A stretch of DNA of 33,892 nt, taken from assembly GCA_030426395.1 (NCBI GenBank), contig JAUHYE010000027.1:1-33892 (forward strand), given 5' to 3'. Both the position numbers and the translations under genes were made by a program. Below the pieces are notes generated by a model that did not search any database, had not been told where the DNA came from, and worked only from the letters and a program-made list of their open reading frames with translations. The stretch comes from Phycisphaerae bacterium (GTDB lineage: Bacteria > Planctomycetota > Phycisphaerae > Phycisphaerales > UBA1924). This document shows, piece by piece, positions 9,943 through 18,235 of this stretch; the stretch's first letter is position 1, and each line of letters starts with the position of its first letter.

Positions 9943-11259
9943 ATGCCGACGAACCACGCACGCACGGGCACGCGGAGCCTTGCGGCCATCTCGATGCTCC
10001 CGCTCGCCACCACGCTCGGCTCGCACGCGCTCGCGCAGGGGTGCGACCCGGCGGGGCTGTTCGGGCCCGAGCAACGCATCCGATCCGACGCCGGCGAGAG
10101 TGGCGTGGCCCTGGGCGACGTGGATGGCGATGGCGTCCTGGACCTGGTCGCCTCCAACGCGCAACGCCACGACGTGGGCGTGCTGCTCGGGCGTGGCGAT
10201 GGGACGTTCGGGCCCGAGCAACGCATCAGCGCGGGCGACGGCGCGGCGAGCCCCACGCTGGGCGACCTCGACGGCGACGGCGCGCTCGACATCGTCGTGG
10301 CGAACGGTCGTGGTCAGGACGTGAGCGTGCTGCTCGGTCGCGGCGATGGAAGCTTCGAGCCCGAGCGCCGCGCGGGCGTCGTCGCGGCGCCCGTGGTCGT
10401 CGGGCTTGGCGATCTCGACGGCGACGGCGACCTGGACATGGCCGTGACGAACTTCCTGCGCGACGCGGTCAGCGTGCTGCTCGGACGCGGCGACGGGACC
10501 TTCGAGCCACAGCAGGGCCTCGACAATCTGCTCCGTCCGCTGGGCCTGGCGCTGGGTGACATGGACGGCGATGGCGACCTCGACATGGCCGTGGTCACGG
10601 CGGGTAGCGACGACGTGACCGTGCTGCTCGGACGCGGCGACGGGACCTTCGAGGCCGGGCAACGCGTCGAGGTGGGCCAGTTGCCGGCGCGCGTGGCGCT
10701 CGGCGACCTGGACGGCGACGGCGACCTGGACATGGCCGTGACGAACCTGCTGGACGACGACGTGAGCGTCCTGCTCGGTCGCGGCGATGGAACCTTCGAG
10801 CCCCAGCAACGCTTCGGCGTCGGCCCGGGACCGGTGGGCGTGGTGCTGGGCGACCTGAACGGCGATGGCGTCCCGGACATCGCCGTGGCCAACAGCGACC
10901 GCAACGGCGTGAGCGTGCTGCTGGGGCGTGGCGACGGCACCTTCGAGCCGCAGCAACGCTTCGAGGCGGGCGCGATGCCGCGCAGCCTGGCGCTGGGCGA
11001 CCTGGACGGCGATGGCGACCTGGACCTCGCCGTGGCCAACGACGGCACCGGCGACGTGAGCATCCTCCTCAACCGCTGCGATGCCACGACCTGCCCCGCC
11101 GACCTCGACGGCGACGGCGAGCTCACCATCTTCGACTTCCTCGCCTTCCAGAACCTCTTCGACGCGATGGACCCCGCCGCCGACTTCGACGGCGACGGCG
11201 CGTTCACGCTCCTGGACTTCCTCGCGTTCCAGAACGCCTTCGACGCGGGCTGCCCGTAG
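9943..11259 (+). CDS. Secreted FG-GAP/VCBS seven-repeat propeller protein with C-terminal dockerin-like anchor
   Basis: The 438-residue product starts at ATG 9943, preceded by a strong GGGGAGG. An N-terminal signal peptide ends near SHALAQ. The body consists of seven FG-GAP units, each with a calcium-binding type loop (LGDLDGDGDLDMAVTN) followed by VSVLLGRGDGTFEPQQRF; seven units make one integrin-alpha-like beta-propeller. The last 55 residues hold two EF-hand-like loops, DLDGDGELTIFDFLAFQN and DFDGDGAFTLLDFLAFQN, and the protein ends Ala-Gly-Cys-Pro. The same tail occurs on the proteins ending at 23230 and 26109. The DNA of the repeats is highly self-similar, so recombination between units is possible. 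The likely location is outside the cytoplasmic membrane; ligand unknown. Confidence 0.9.
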   Translation: MPTNHARTGTRSLAAISMLPLATTLGSHALAQGCDPAGLFGPEQRIRSDAGESGVALGDVDGDGVLDLVASNAQRHDVGVLLGRGDGTFGPEQRISAGDGAASPTLGDLDGDGALDIVVANGRGQDVSVLLGRGDGSFEPERRAGVVAAPVVVGLGDLDGDGDLDMAVTNFLRDAVSVLLGRGDGTFEPQQGLDNLLRPLGLALGDMDGDGDLDMAVVTAGSDDVTVLLGRGDGTFEAGQRVEVGQLPARVALGDLDGDGDLDMAVTNLLDDDVSVLLGRGDGTFEPQQRFGVGPGPVGVVLGDLNGDGVPDIAVANSDRNGVSVLLGRGDGTFEPQQRFEAGAMPRSLALGDLDGDGDLDLAVANDGTGDVSILLNRCDATTCPADLDGDGELTIFDFLAFQNLFDAMDPAADFDGDGAFTLLDFLAFQNAFDAGCP

Positions 11260-11271
11260 CCGCCCGCCGCG

Positions 11272-12237
11272 CTACCGGGCCGGCCCGTCCAGCCAGCGCA
11301 CCTCGACGGTCTCGCTCGTGAGACGCTCGGCCCCCACCGGCCACGACGCGACCGCCCCGCGCTCGCCGCGGATAGCGAGCCTGACGGCGCCATCCTCGAC
11401 CACGAACTGGCCGGGCACCCACGCGATCGGGCCGCTCTCCTCCGCGAGCGCGCCATCGAGGGCCTCGACACCAAGATCCCCCCACTGCCCCCCCACGGAG
11501 TCGGCGGCCATCAGGACTGGCTCGGCGGTGGCGCTCAGGCCGGCGAGGATCCAGCGTTCGCCGTCGTGCACGATCGCGTCGACCCTCGCCACGCCCTGCG
11601 GCAGCGGCGAGCGCGACAGCACGCGGTAGCTGCGGTCGAGGTAGAAGATGTCCAGCAGCTCGCGGTTGGTGACCAGGGCCATCGTCTCGGGGCTCACCGC
11701 CAGCGTCCGCGGCTCGTCGACGGGGCCGGTGGGATCCGCGGGGTCGTGCCGCAGGAACTCCATGTACCGCGCGTGATCGGTGTAGGTGGGGTCCTTCGCC
11801 TCGCCCGAGTCGATGGCGTCCTGCTCGTGCACCTTCATGCCCATGACCTCGGTCGAGCCGGCCGCCAGCAGCAGCACGCGCTCGACGCGCGGCGCGACGA
11901 TGATGGTGCGCGTGCCGCGGCCCAGGTGCTCGAAGCGCTGCACGTGCGTCGCCACGCCATCGGTTTCGGGGTCGGGCAGGTCGTACACGTGCACCACGCC
12001 ATCAGTCTGCAGCACGAACAGGTAGCCGCGCATCTCGACCGCGTCGGCCACGTGCCGCGCCTCGGTGAGCGTGGCGCCGTCGAAGGACACCGTGCGATCG
12101 CCGGCGTCGACGACGACGCGCCGCCCCGCCGCCTCGAACACGCGCAGGGGCTCGTTGGTCGCCCGCTGGGCGCTCACGCACCCGAGGCACACGCACGCGA
12201 CGAAGGCAACGACAGCAGCACGACCGATCCGATGCAT
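11272..12237 (-). CDS. Putative lipoprotein with beta-propeller-like sequence, function unknown
   Basis: The start at 12237 is preferred over the upstream in-frame codon at 12270. It has AGGAG about 9 nt upstream and gives a clean signal sequence (RIGRAAVVAFVACV), then CLGC with a probable lipidated Cys20. The 321-residue mature part contains repeated short beta patterns (GYLFVLQTDGVVHVYDLPD, TRTIIVAPRVERVLLLAAG, RTLAVSPETMALVTNRELL) typical of WD/PQQ-like propellers, but no family motif I can name. The gene converges with the FG-GAP gene (12-bp gap) and diverges from the methyltransferase gene (57-bp gap). I assign no function. Confidence 0.75.
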   Translation of the reverse strand: MHRIGRAAVVAFVACVCLGCVSAQRATNEPLRVFEAAGRRVVVDAGDRTVSFDGATLTEARHVADAVEMRGYLFVLQTDGVVHVYDLPDPETDGVATHVQRFEHLGRGTRTIIVAPRVERVLLLAAGSTEVMGMKVHEQDAIDSGEAKDPTYTDHARYMEFLRHDPADPTGPVDEPRTLAVSPETMALVTNRELLDIFYLDRSYRVLSRSPLPQGVARVDAIVHDGERWILAGLSATAEPVLMAADSVGGQWGDLGVEALDGALAEESGPIAWVPGQFVVEDGAVRLAIRGERGAVASWPVGAERLTSETVEVRWLDGPAR

Positions 12238-12283
12238 CCCCGAACACTCCTCTCGCACCCCATCGAGCACCCGTGAAGCGACC

Positions 12284-12289
12284 TAGCGT
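12284..12289 (+). promoter_or_regulatory. -10-like box abutting the methyltransferase start
   Basis: TAGCGT is followed by 5 nt and then the GTG at 12295. No Shine-Dalgarno is present. An in-frame TGA at 12274 excludes a much longer protein, which supports this start and a leaderless transcript. Confidence 0.4.
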
Positions 12290-12294
12290 CGTTC

Positions 12295-13077
12295 GTGATC
12301 GCCGAGGGATTCTACGACGAGCCCATGCTCTACGACGTGCTGCACGGCAAGGGCACCGCGGGCGAGGTCCGCGGCCTGCGTCACCTCGCCGACCGACTCG
12401 GGCTGGACCCCGCCGGCCCCTGGCTCGAGCCCGCCTGCGGCAGCGGCCGCTACGTGCGCGCGGCCGTCGCCCAGGGCGTCCGCATCTCGGCCTTCGACCT
12501 GTCCGAGGCCATGATCGAGTACGCGAGATCAAGGATGCACGATGGCGACGCCGACAAGTTCCGCCTCGCCGTCGCCGACATGCGCACGTTTGTCGCGAGC
12601 GATTTCGCCCCCGGCTGGACGTTCGAGCTCGCCTTCAACCCCATCAACACCATCCGCCACCTCGAGACCGACGCCGACCTGCTCGCCCACCTCGAGCGCA
12701 TCCACGACGCCCTGCGCCCCGGCGGCGTCTACGCCGTGGGAATGAGTCTCAGCGTCTACGGCTTCGAGCAGCCAAGCGAGGACACGTGGGCCGGCACACG
12801 CGGCTCGCTGAAGGTCACCCAGGTCGTGCAGTACACACCGGCCCCCGGCGGCCGCGACCGGATGGAGCAGGTCCACAACGTGCTGGCCGTCACGCGCCCC
12901 AGCGGCAACCAGATCATCCCCTCGGCCTATGGCCTGCGTAGCTACGACCGCGAGCAATGGGAGGCCGTGCTCGCCCAGTCGCCGTTCTCGATCCGGGGCT
13001 GCGTTGATGAGGCGGGCGAGGACATCGTGCCGACGTCGCCCGGCTACGCCCTCTGGGTCCTGCAACGCGATCGCTGA
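12295..13077 (+). CDS. Class I SAM-dependent methyltransferase
   Basis: The 260-residue cytoplasmic protein has a Rossmann-type methyltransferase fold. It opens with FYDEPMLYDVLHG, common in small-molecule methyltransferases. Motif I is WLEPACGSGRYV (about 43-54), followed by the acidic end of strand 2 (ISAFDLSEAMIEYAR), motif II/post II (KFRLAVADMRTF) and the strand 4 region FELAFNPINTIRHL. The GTG at 12295 fits because a stop lies 21 nt upstream in frame; the ATG at 12325 would remove conserved residues. The substrate is unknown. It converges on the sigma-factor operon with a 15-bp gap. Confidence 0.88.
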   Translation: MIAEGFYDEPMLYDVLHGKGTAGEVRGLRHLADRLGLDPAGPWLEPACGSGRYVRAAVAQGVRISAFDLSEAMIEYARSRMHDGDADKFRLAVADMRTFVASDFAPGWTFELAFNPINTIRHLETDADLLAHLERIHDALRPGGVYAVGMSLSVYGFEQPSEDTWAGTRGSLKVTQVVQYTPAPGGRDRMEQVHNVLAVTRPSGNQIIPSAYGLRSYDREQWEAVLAQSPFSIRGCVDEAGEDIVPTSPGYALWVLQRDR

Positions 13078-13092
13078 TCCATCAAAACCCAA

Positions 13093-16062
13093 TCACGGCA
13101 CGTCGACCTGATAATTCAGCCGCGCGCCGACGTCCACGTCCTCGATCGCCAGCAGCACGCGCTCGGCATCGGCCGCGCTGACGCCCCGCAGCAGCAGCTC
13201 GCGCCGCGCCGTCGAGCCCGGAGCGAGCTGCGCGATCACCGCCCGCTGGCGGCCCGCGCCCGGCGCGATCGCCGTCGCTTCAAGCGTCACCGGCCGCTGC
13301 CCCAGGTTGCGCACCTCGGCCTGGACGAGCACGCCATCGCCCGCTCGCCGAGCCGACGCCGTCACGTCGAGGTAGTCCAATCCGATACGGAACGGCACGT
13401 CGACACGCACGCGACGGGCCGAGTTCTCTCCCCGGATGTCCAGCTCGAGCCCGAGGCTCTTGCGCCCCGCCGGCTCGCTGCGCCGGAAGCGGATGTTCAC
13501 CGGCGCCCGCCGCTCCTGCCCGCCCTCGAGCAGCACGTCGGTCAGCCTCGGAGAGATCTCCCACGATCGTTCGCTCACCGGCAGCCCACCGAAGCCGCCC
13601 GGCGACACGATCCGCGTCCGCACCGACGTCACGCCGGGCCACGGGTTGCGCATCACCAGTGATGCCTCGTGCTCCACGTCGATCGCCGGCAGCAGGTCGG
13701 GCTCGAGTCGCAGGGACGCGATGAACATGAGCAGTTCGACGTCGATCCCCTCGACGAACACCGGCAGATCGCCGATCGGAATCCGATGCACGAGCCGCGG
13801 CGTGGTCGCGAACGCCTCGGCGACCTCGATCGCCTCGATCTCGGTCATGTTGCCGAAGACGTCGTACACGCGCACCGGATTCTCGCCCAGGTACAGCTCG
13901 AAGTGATCGACCGCGTGTGTCGCAGGCGGACGCAGCACGAGCAAGCCGCCGCTGCCATCGGCACGCGCCACCGCCGGCTCGTACACGCTGGCTATGACGC
14001 CGTCGATACCCTCGAAGCCATAGATGCGGCGGAGGCCGACCATCCGATCGCCGATCCCACGCCACGCGGCGAACTGGGCGTTGACGTGCGGGTGAGGCGT
14101 CTGGTGATGCCACTCGAAGGCCTCGGTCAACGCGAGCCGCAGCGACGCATCGGGCGCCTCAACGCCGGTCGCCGCGGGAATCGGCGGCAACGCGTCCCAG
14201 AACGCGAGCACTTGCTGGGCTAATCGAGCCACACTCGCGCGCCGGGAATGCAGCGACGGATCAACCGGCCCCAGCACGATCACGCCTTCCGCGGCGGTAC
14301 CGGCATCCATCATCCCCTGGAGCCTGCCGGCAACCTCACCCACCCATGCGGCGTTGGCCTCCGCCGGCGCCAGAACCGTCATCGTCCATCGCCGATTGTC
14401 CGAGCCCGTTGGTGGAAGCACCGCCGTCGCAGGATCGAACGCGCCCCACCAGGCCACGCCGACATTCGGATCGGGCGCCAACCGATCGAGCCGCGTCGCG
14501 AACGACTCGAGGCGATCAACGTTCGCCGGCGTCGCCGCCAAAGCGTCGCTGCCCAGCGGGCCCGGGTGCCACCGGCTGACCACCTCGGCCAGCCGATCGA
14601 TCAGCCCAACCAGATACTCGTCCCACAGGTCCCCGCTCTCGAGGGAGATGAACGCACGATCGCCCCCACTGGCGTGGCTCTGGTCGGCCGCGTGCTCGTC
14701 GACTTCGAGCACGATCGTCGTTTCCACACCCATCCGCGAACGCATCGCCGTCACGTGGCGTGCGAGGTCGGCCCAAACAGTGCTCTCGGCGCGCCCCACT
14801 CCAGCAGTCTCGGCGGGCAACTCGATCGTCGCCAGCATCGATCGTGACCCGCTCCGCTCCATCACTTCGCCAACAAGCCCTGAAACCGTCTCGCCTCCAC
14901 CCCCGGGCAGCACGAGTCCCAGTCGCCGGCGATCGGACAACCCCGCGAGCGCCACGCGATCCGGCACGGCTTCGTTCTCACTCGCGGCCGCCGTCAGGCT
15001 GGGATCCAATTCCGGCAGCCAGACGAACTGCTCGCGCAGCCGCAGCATCGGCGTCGTACCAATACGAACAACGAGCTCCGCCTCGTACCACCCCAGCGCG
15101 GGCAGGTCGGGCTGCCAGCGATACTCTCGCGAGCCCATGCCGAACTCTTCGTTGCGATGCGCGACGACCGCTCCATCGAGGTCGCGCACGAGCAGATCGA
15201 TCTCGACCGGGTCACCCGACAGGTCGCGCACCGTGGCCAGCAGTTCCGGCTTCTCGCCTGCCAGGAAGATGTTGCTCTCGCGCACGCTGGCCAGCGTGGC
15301 GGTCGGCAACTGCACGACGACCACGTCGTCGAACCACACCGACCCCGAGTAATCCTCGCTCCACAGCTCGTACTCCTCGTGGCTTTCTTCACCGAACTCG
15401 CGGGGCTGGGCCAATTCGAGATCAATCTGCACCGACACGGCCTCGGCTGGTGCCGGAGCCAGTTTGAGCATGACGGGTAGATACCCCTCCGACCAGCCAT
15501 CCACGCCAGGCTCGATGACCTGGCTCGCCTCGGCACCATCTAAGGGACGCCCCGCCTCATCAAGCAGCCGCGCGACCAACCGCGGTCGGGCGTGCTCGAG
15601 CCCATCGACCCGAACCATCGCGCCCACGGCATACTGCACCGAAGGAAACACCGGTACCACACCGGGATCCAGCCGCAGGCTGGTGCTCCCCCCAGTCGTA
15701 TCCAGCCGCACGCTGCCAAACCCGCTGAACGCCGGTGCCGAGTAATCCAGCCGACCAAGGTTGGTAATCGGGAACCCCGGCCGATCGCGCACCTCCGGGT
15801 CGTGCTGCGCCCGGATCCAATACAGGGGCACGTCCAGCGCGTTGAACCCACGCTCCTCGAAGTCGAAGTGCCGCACGATGCGGCCGATCGACGAGGGTCG
15901 GTTCACCTCGGAAACCTGGCTCTCGAAATCCTCGGGAATCTGCCCCAGCGCCGGCCGCACCAACACCCCAAGCAGCACGGCCACGGTCGCGATCCAGCCA
16001 ACTCTGAGCAAACCTACTCTGGGCAAATCAACTGTGGGTAAGCAACGGGGCATCCAAGGCAC
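13093..16062 (-). CDS. Large secreted multidomain beta-rich protein, function unknown
   Basis: The 989-residue product has an N-terminal hydrophobic segment (GWIATVAVLLGVLVRPALG) and probable cleavage before QIPEDFES. The region from about 50 to 230 resembles a carbohydrate-binding-type jelly roll (DYSAPAFSGFGSVRLDTTGGS, then SVWFDDVVVVQL). The middle (about 380-650) has alternating alpha/beta character that could be a degenerate TIM-barrel or deacetylase-like fold, but I see no firm catalytic pair. The C-terminal 300 residues look like NPCBM/CARDB-type beta-sandwiches (VQAEVRNLGQRPVTLEATA). The n-region is odd: three imperfect 15-bp direct repeats (16001-16045) encode LPTVD, LPRVG and LLRVG. 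It lies 25 bp after the small membrane gene of the ECF operon and is probably co-transcribed with it. Confidence 0.75.
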   Translation of the reverse strand: MPWMPRCLPTVDLPRVGLLRVGWIATVAVLLGVLVRPALGQIPEDFESQVSEVNRPSSIGRIVRHFDFEERGFNALDVPLYWIRAQHDPEVRDRPGFPITNLGRLDYSAPAFSGFGSVRLDTTGGSTSLRLDPGVVPVFPSVQYAVGAMVRVDGLEHARPRLVARLLDEAGRPLDGAEASQVIEPGVDGWSEGYLPVMLKLAPAPAEAVSVQIDLELAQPREFGEESHEEYELWSEDYSGSVWFDDVVVVQLPTATLASVRESNIFLAGEKPELLATVRDLSGDPVEIDLLVRDLDGAVVAHRNEEFGMGSREYRWQPDLPALGWYEAELVVRIGTTPMLRLREQFVWLPELDPSLTAAASENEAVPDRVALAGLSDRRRLGLVLPGGGGETVSGLVGEVMERSGSRSMLATIELPAETAGVGRAESTVWADLARHVTAMRSRMGVETTIVLEVDEHAADQSHASGGDRAFISLESGDLWDEYLVGLIDRLAEVVSRWHPGPLGSDALAATPANVDRLESFATRLDRLAPDPNVGVAWWGAFDPATAVLPPTGSDNRRWTMTVLAPAEANAAWVGEVAGRLQGMMDAGTAAEGVIVLGPVDPSLHSRRASVARLAQQVLAFWDALPPIPAATGVEAPDASLRLALTEAFEWHHQTPHPHVNAQFAAWRGIGDRMVGLRRIYGFEGIDGVIASVYEPAVARADGSGGLLVLRPPATHAVDHFELYLGENPVRVYDVFGNMTEIEAIEVAEAFATTPRLVHRIPIGDLPVFVEGIDVELLMFIASLRLEPDLLPAIDVEHEASLVMRNPWPGVTSVRTRIVSPGGFGGLPVSERSWEISPRLTDVLLEGGQERRAPVNIRFRRSEPAGRKSLGLELDIRGENSARRVRVDVPFRIGLDYLDVTASARRAGDGVLVQAEVRNLGQRPVTLEATAIAPGAGRQRAVIAQLAPGSTARRELLLRGVSAADAERVLLAIEDVDVGARLNYQVDVP

Positions 16063-16087
16063 TATCGGCCCGGGCGGCGGGGCGCCT

Positions 16088-16492
16088 TCATGAAGCGGGG
16101 GTGCCGGACGCCGCTAACGCACGCTCCCGCAGGCCGTAGAGCGTCACGTCACCCTGCCCGCCGGCCTCCCGCGTCGGGAGGTCGGCGGACCAGCCATCCT
16201 CGATCCCAGCCATCCGCAATGCCAGAACCGAACCCCGCTCGAACCGCACGCCACCAGGAGCCCCCTCGGTGCCGCCTTCCACCAATGGCAACCCAGGCTC
16301 CAACGGCGACTGCTCGGGCAGGACACTCCACGCCACGATCGCCCCAACGACAACCAGGCAACCTACAACAGCTCCCGCCACCCGAGCACGCCGGGCCAAC
16401 CGCCGACGGGCCACGGCACGCCCGATCACTCCGGGCATGGGCCCGGCCTCGACCGACTCCAACCCCACCAGCGTGCGTCGCTCATCCAACAT
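16088..16492 (-). CDS. Small single-pass membrane protein next to the ECF sigma factor
   Basis: With the ATG at 16492 the product is 134 residues and overlaps the sigma-factor stop by 11 nt; an alternative ATG at 16513 would add 7 residues. A basic stretch (ARRRLARRARV) precedes one transmembrane helix (AGAVVGCLVVVGAIVAWSVL, about residues 39-58), so the N-terminal 38 residues should be cytoplasmic and the rest extracytoplasmic. That topology and gene position match an anti-sigma factor, but the zinc-type HxxxCxxC motif is absent and the cytoplasmic part is short. It may be a non-canonical anti-sigma factor or simply a membrane partner of the large secreted protein encoded downstream. Confidence 0.65.
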   Translation of the reverse strand: MLDERRTLVGLESVEAGPMPGVIGRAVARRRLARRARVAGAVVGCLVVVGAIVAWSVLPEQSPLEPGLPLVEGGTEGAPGGVRFERGSVLALRMAGIEDGWSADLPTREAGGQGDVTLYGLRERALAASGTPAS

Positions 16493-17060
16493 GGCTCGCC
16501 CCTCCAACCGCAACAGGTGACTCGATCACATCGCGGGCCGCTTCCAGCCCACGAGCGTATCGATCGGCCGCCACCGACCTCGAAACCCCCAACGCCTCGG
16601 CCAGCCGCTCCAGCGTAAAACCGTACGCGTGCCGCAACACAACAGCCTCACGGCACTGCGGCGGCATCCGCTCCAACATCACATCGAGATCACGATCAGA
16701 TGCTTGTCGATGAACCGTTCTTGATATCGCCTGGGCCTCGCGTGCCTCCGCTCGCTTGACCGACCGCCGGGAATTCAACGCCGCATTCCGAGTCATCGTG
16801 CACAACCACGCCGCTGGGTCCTGTACCCGCTTGATCTGCCCCCGCTTCGCTCGAAGCGCCCCGAGAAACACCGCCTGCACCACATCGTCCGCCGCCGCAT
16901 CCCCCACCAGCGATCGCGCATACGCCCGCAGGGCCCCGGCGTGCCGCCCCCACAACTCCCGGGCCGCCGCGTCATCCCCGCGATGGAACAACGCAAGCAA
17001 CGCCCGATCCTCGACGATCCGGGCGTCGCTCGCGGCCATGCTGCCCGCAGCGTCAGCCAT
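16482..17060 (-). CDS. ECF-type RNA polymerase sigma factor
   Basis: The 192-residue product has sigma region 2 at about 20-80 (LLALFHRGDDAAARELW, YARSLVGDAAADDVVQAVF) and region 4 at about 130-180 (MLERMPPQCREAVVLRHAYG, FTLERLAEALGVSRSVAADR), with a helix-turn-helix suited to -35 recognition. No region 3 is present, as expected for ECF factors. I start at 17060, where the ATG overlaps the end of the upstream gene (ATGGCTGA); the longer frame from 17114 runs into that gene. The downstream membrane protein overlaps by 11 nt. Its targets cannot be read here, but co-encoding with secreted proteins suggests envelope-related control. Confidence 0.92.
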   Translation of the reverse strand: MADAAGSMAASDARIVEDRALLALFHRGDDAAARELWGRHAGALRAYARSLVGDAAADDVVQAVFLGALRAKRGQIKRVQDPAAWLCTMTRNAALNSRRSVKRAEAREAQAISRTVHRQASDRDLDVMLERMPPQCREAVVLRHAYGFTLERLAEALGVSRSVAADRYARGLEAARDVIESPVAVGGASHVG

Positions 17061-18132
17061 GATCTTCCACGCGGTCCTTGAGTGCCCGCAGCTTCGTGCG
17101 AGCCTCCGCGTCACGGGCCTGGGCGTTCCCCAGAGCCGGCACGATCATCCGCGCCAAGGGCCCATGGTCGCCCTTCACGCACGCCATCTCGATCTCGCGG
17201 AGCGCCGCCTGGGGATCGGTCGATCGCCAGGCGTCCAGCACCAGATCGAACGCATCGACGACCCGCTCGGTCGCCCGCTTGAAGGCTTCGCCGCTCATCG
17301 CGCTCACCTCGCTGGCGAGTCCCTCGTCTTCTTTCGAGGGTGTGAAGTCCATCGCTTCGATGAAGTCCTGCCCCGCCCTTGGTCCATGAAACTGCCGCGC
17401 GAGCGACCCCGCCATGTCCTGCTCGATCCGCAGCGCACCCTCGACGTTGTACGGATCGTCCTGCGGAAAACGCATGAGCGCCTCGCGGATCAGACCACGC
17501 GCACCCGCCGCGTCATCCGCGCGATCAAGCAGCCAGTCGCACTCCTCGATGATGACGTGCATCATCGCAAAACTCACGAGCGAACTGATCAGCGTGCGAT
17601 CGCCGACGATGTGCCGCGAGAGACGGATCGAGGCCGCCAGCCGCTCGGCCGCCCCCGCCTCATCGCCCGCGAGCGCCAGCCGCCTCGCGTCGGCCACCAG
17701 CAGGAACACGATGCTCCGCATGGGCCCCAGGTGCGGCATGAGCACGGCATACCCGTCCTCGTAGCGGAGCTGGAAGTCGCACACCGGCGTCCGCGTCGCC
17801 CGCTGGGCGTCGTCCAGGAAGCCGGCCAACTCGACCAGCTCCAAGGCCAGCACGCCCCCAGGCGCCAGCGTCGCCGGCGAGTCCACAGGCTCCTCACCCG
17901 AGTCCGGTCGCGGGTGCATCCGCAGGTTCACCGCCGCCTTGGCCTGATCGATCACCTCCGAATGTCCGCTGGCGGTGTGGATCAGCCGCCAGTATTCCAG
18001 CGCGGCATTGCGATCGGTCGCCTGGCCCACCCGGGCCGCCTGCACCATTCCATCGCCAACGGGCATCGCTTGGGCCACGGGGGCCAGTGCAAGGCCACAC
18101 GCGGCGAGCATCAGTGTCATTCGAGCACGCAT
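17053..18132 (-). CDS. Secreted/periplasmic helical protein, first gene of the sigma-factor operon
   Basis: The start at 18132 is chosen for its AAAGGAG 8 nt upstream and the signal peptide that follows (RARMTLMLAACGLALAPVAQA). The 359-residue product is mostly alpha-helical and Ala/Asp-rich, with segments such as LVADARRLALAGDEAGAAER and LAASIRLSRHIVGDRTLISS that look like helical-hairpin (TPR-like) packing. Planctomycete genomes carry many such secreted proteins of unknown role, and I can name no family. Its stop overlaps the sigma-factor start by 8 nt, so the sigma factor is probably translated only together with it. Control likely acts at the promoter and leader hairpin in 18133-18235. 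Confidence 0.75.
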   Translation of the reverse strand: MRARMTLMLAACGLALAPVAQAMPVGDGMVQAARVGQATDRNAALEYWRLIHTASGHSEVIDQAKAAVNLRMHPRPDSGEEPVDSPATLAPGGVLALELVELAGFLDDAQRATRTPVCDFQLRYEDGYAVLMPHLGPMRSIVFLLVADARRLALAGDEAGAAERLAASIRLSRHIVGDRTLISSLVSFAMMHVIIEECDWLLDRADDAAGARGLIREALMRFPQDDPYNVEGALRIEQDMAGSLARQFHGPRAGQDFIEAMDFTPSKEDEGLASEVSAMSGEAFKRATERVVDAFDLVLDAWRSTDPQAALREIEMACVKGDHGPLARMIVPALGNAQARDAEARTKLRALKDRVEDHG

Positions 18133-18153
18133 TGCTGGCTCCTTTGCCATTTG

Positions 18154-18186
18154 GGGGCCTTGAGAAACAGGCCCCGGTTCTCTATA
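18154..18186 (-). promoter_or_regulatory. Candidate promoter and leader hairpin of the sigma-factor operon
   Basis: On the minus strand TATAGA (18186-18181) is a plausible -10 box. Just downstream, around the expected transcription start, GGGGCCT (18169-18175 on this strand) pairs perfectly with AGGCCCC (18154-18160) around an 8-nt loop. The stem could be an operator dyad overlapping +1 or a stem at the very 5' end of the mRNA. The Shine-Dalgarno AAAGGAG lies a further 10-15 nt downstream. Confidence 0.45.
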
Positions 18187-18222
18187 CCACTCGACACCGC
18201 CCAGGGCCGCACCGTCCGGGCC

Positions 18223-18228
18223 TAACCT
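18223..18228 (+). promoter_or_regulatory. -10-like box abutting the phosphohexomutase start
   Basis: TAACCT is followed by 7 nt and then the ATG at 18236, with no Shine-Dalgarno. The same GGCC(C)TAACCTC context precedes the peroxiredoxin gene at 21316, which argues for a shared promoter type and a leaderless mRNA. Confidence 0.5.
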
Positions 18229-18235
18229 CGACTCC

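Noticed and set aside
9662..9961. An Arg/Ser/Pro-rich minus-strand small protein with RESPRD-like repeats.
   Set aside because: It is an artefact of the inverted repeats and GC-rich gap, with no ribosome site and no recognisable domain.
8791..10956. A 721-residue minus-strand frame fusing the FnIII protein with upstream sequence.
   Set aside because: The upstream part is the reverse complement of FG-GAP repeats and non-coding DNA; the protein-like sequence begins at 9474.
16033..16041. TGTGGGTAA, whose complement TTACCCACA is one mismatch from a DnaA box.
   Set aside because: It is a single site inside a coding repeat, with no cluster, AT-rich unwinding element or dnaA nearby.
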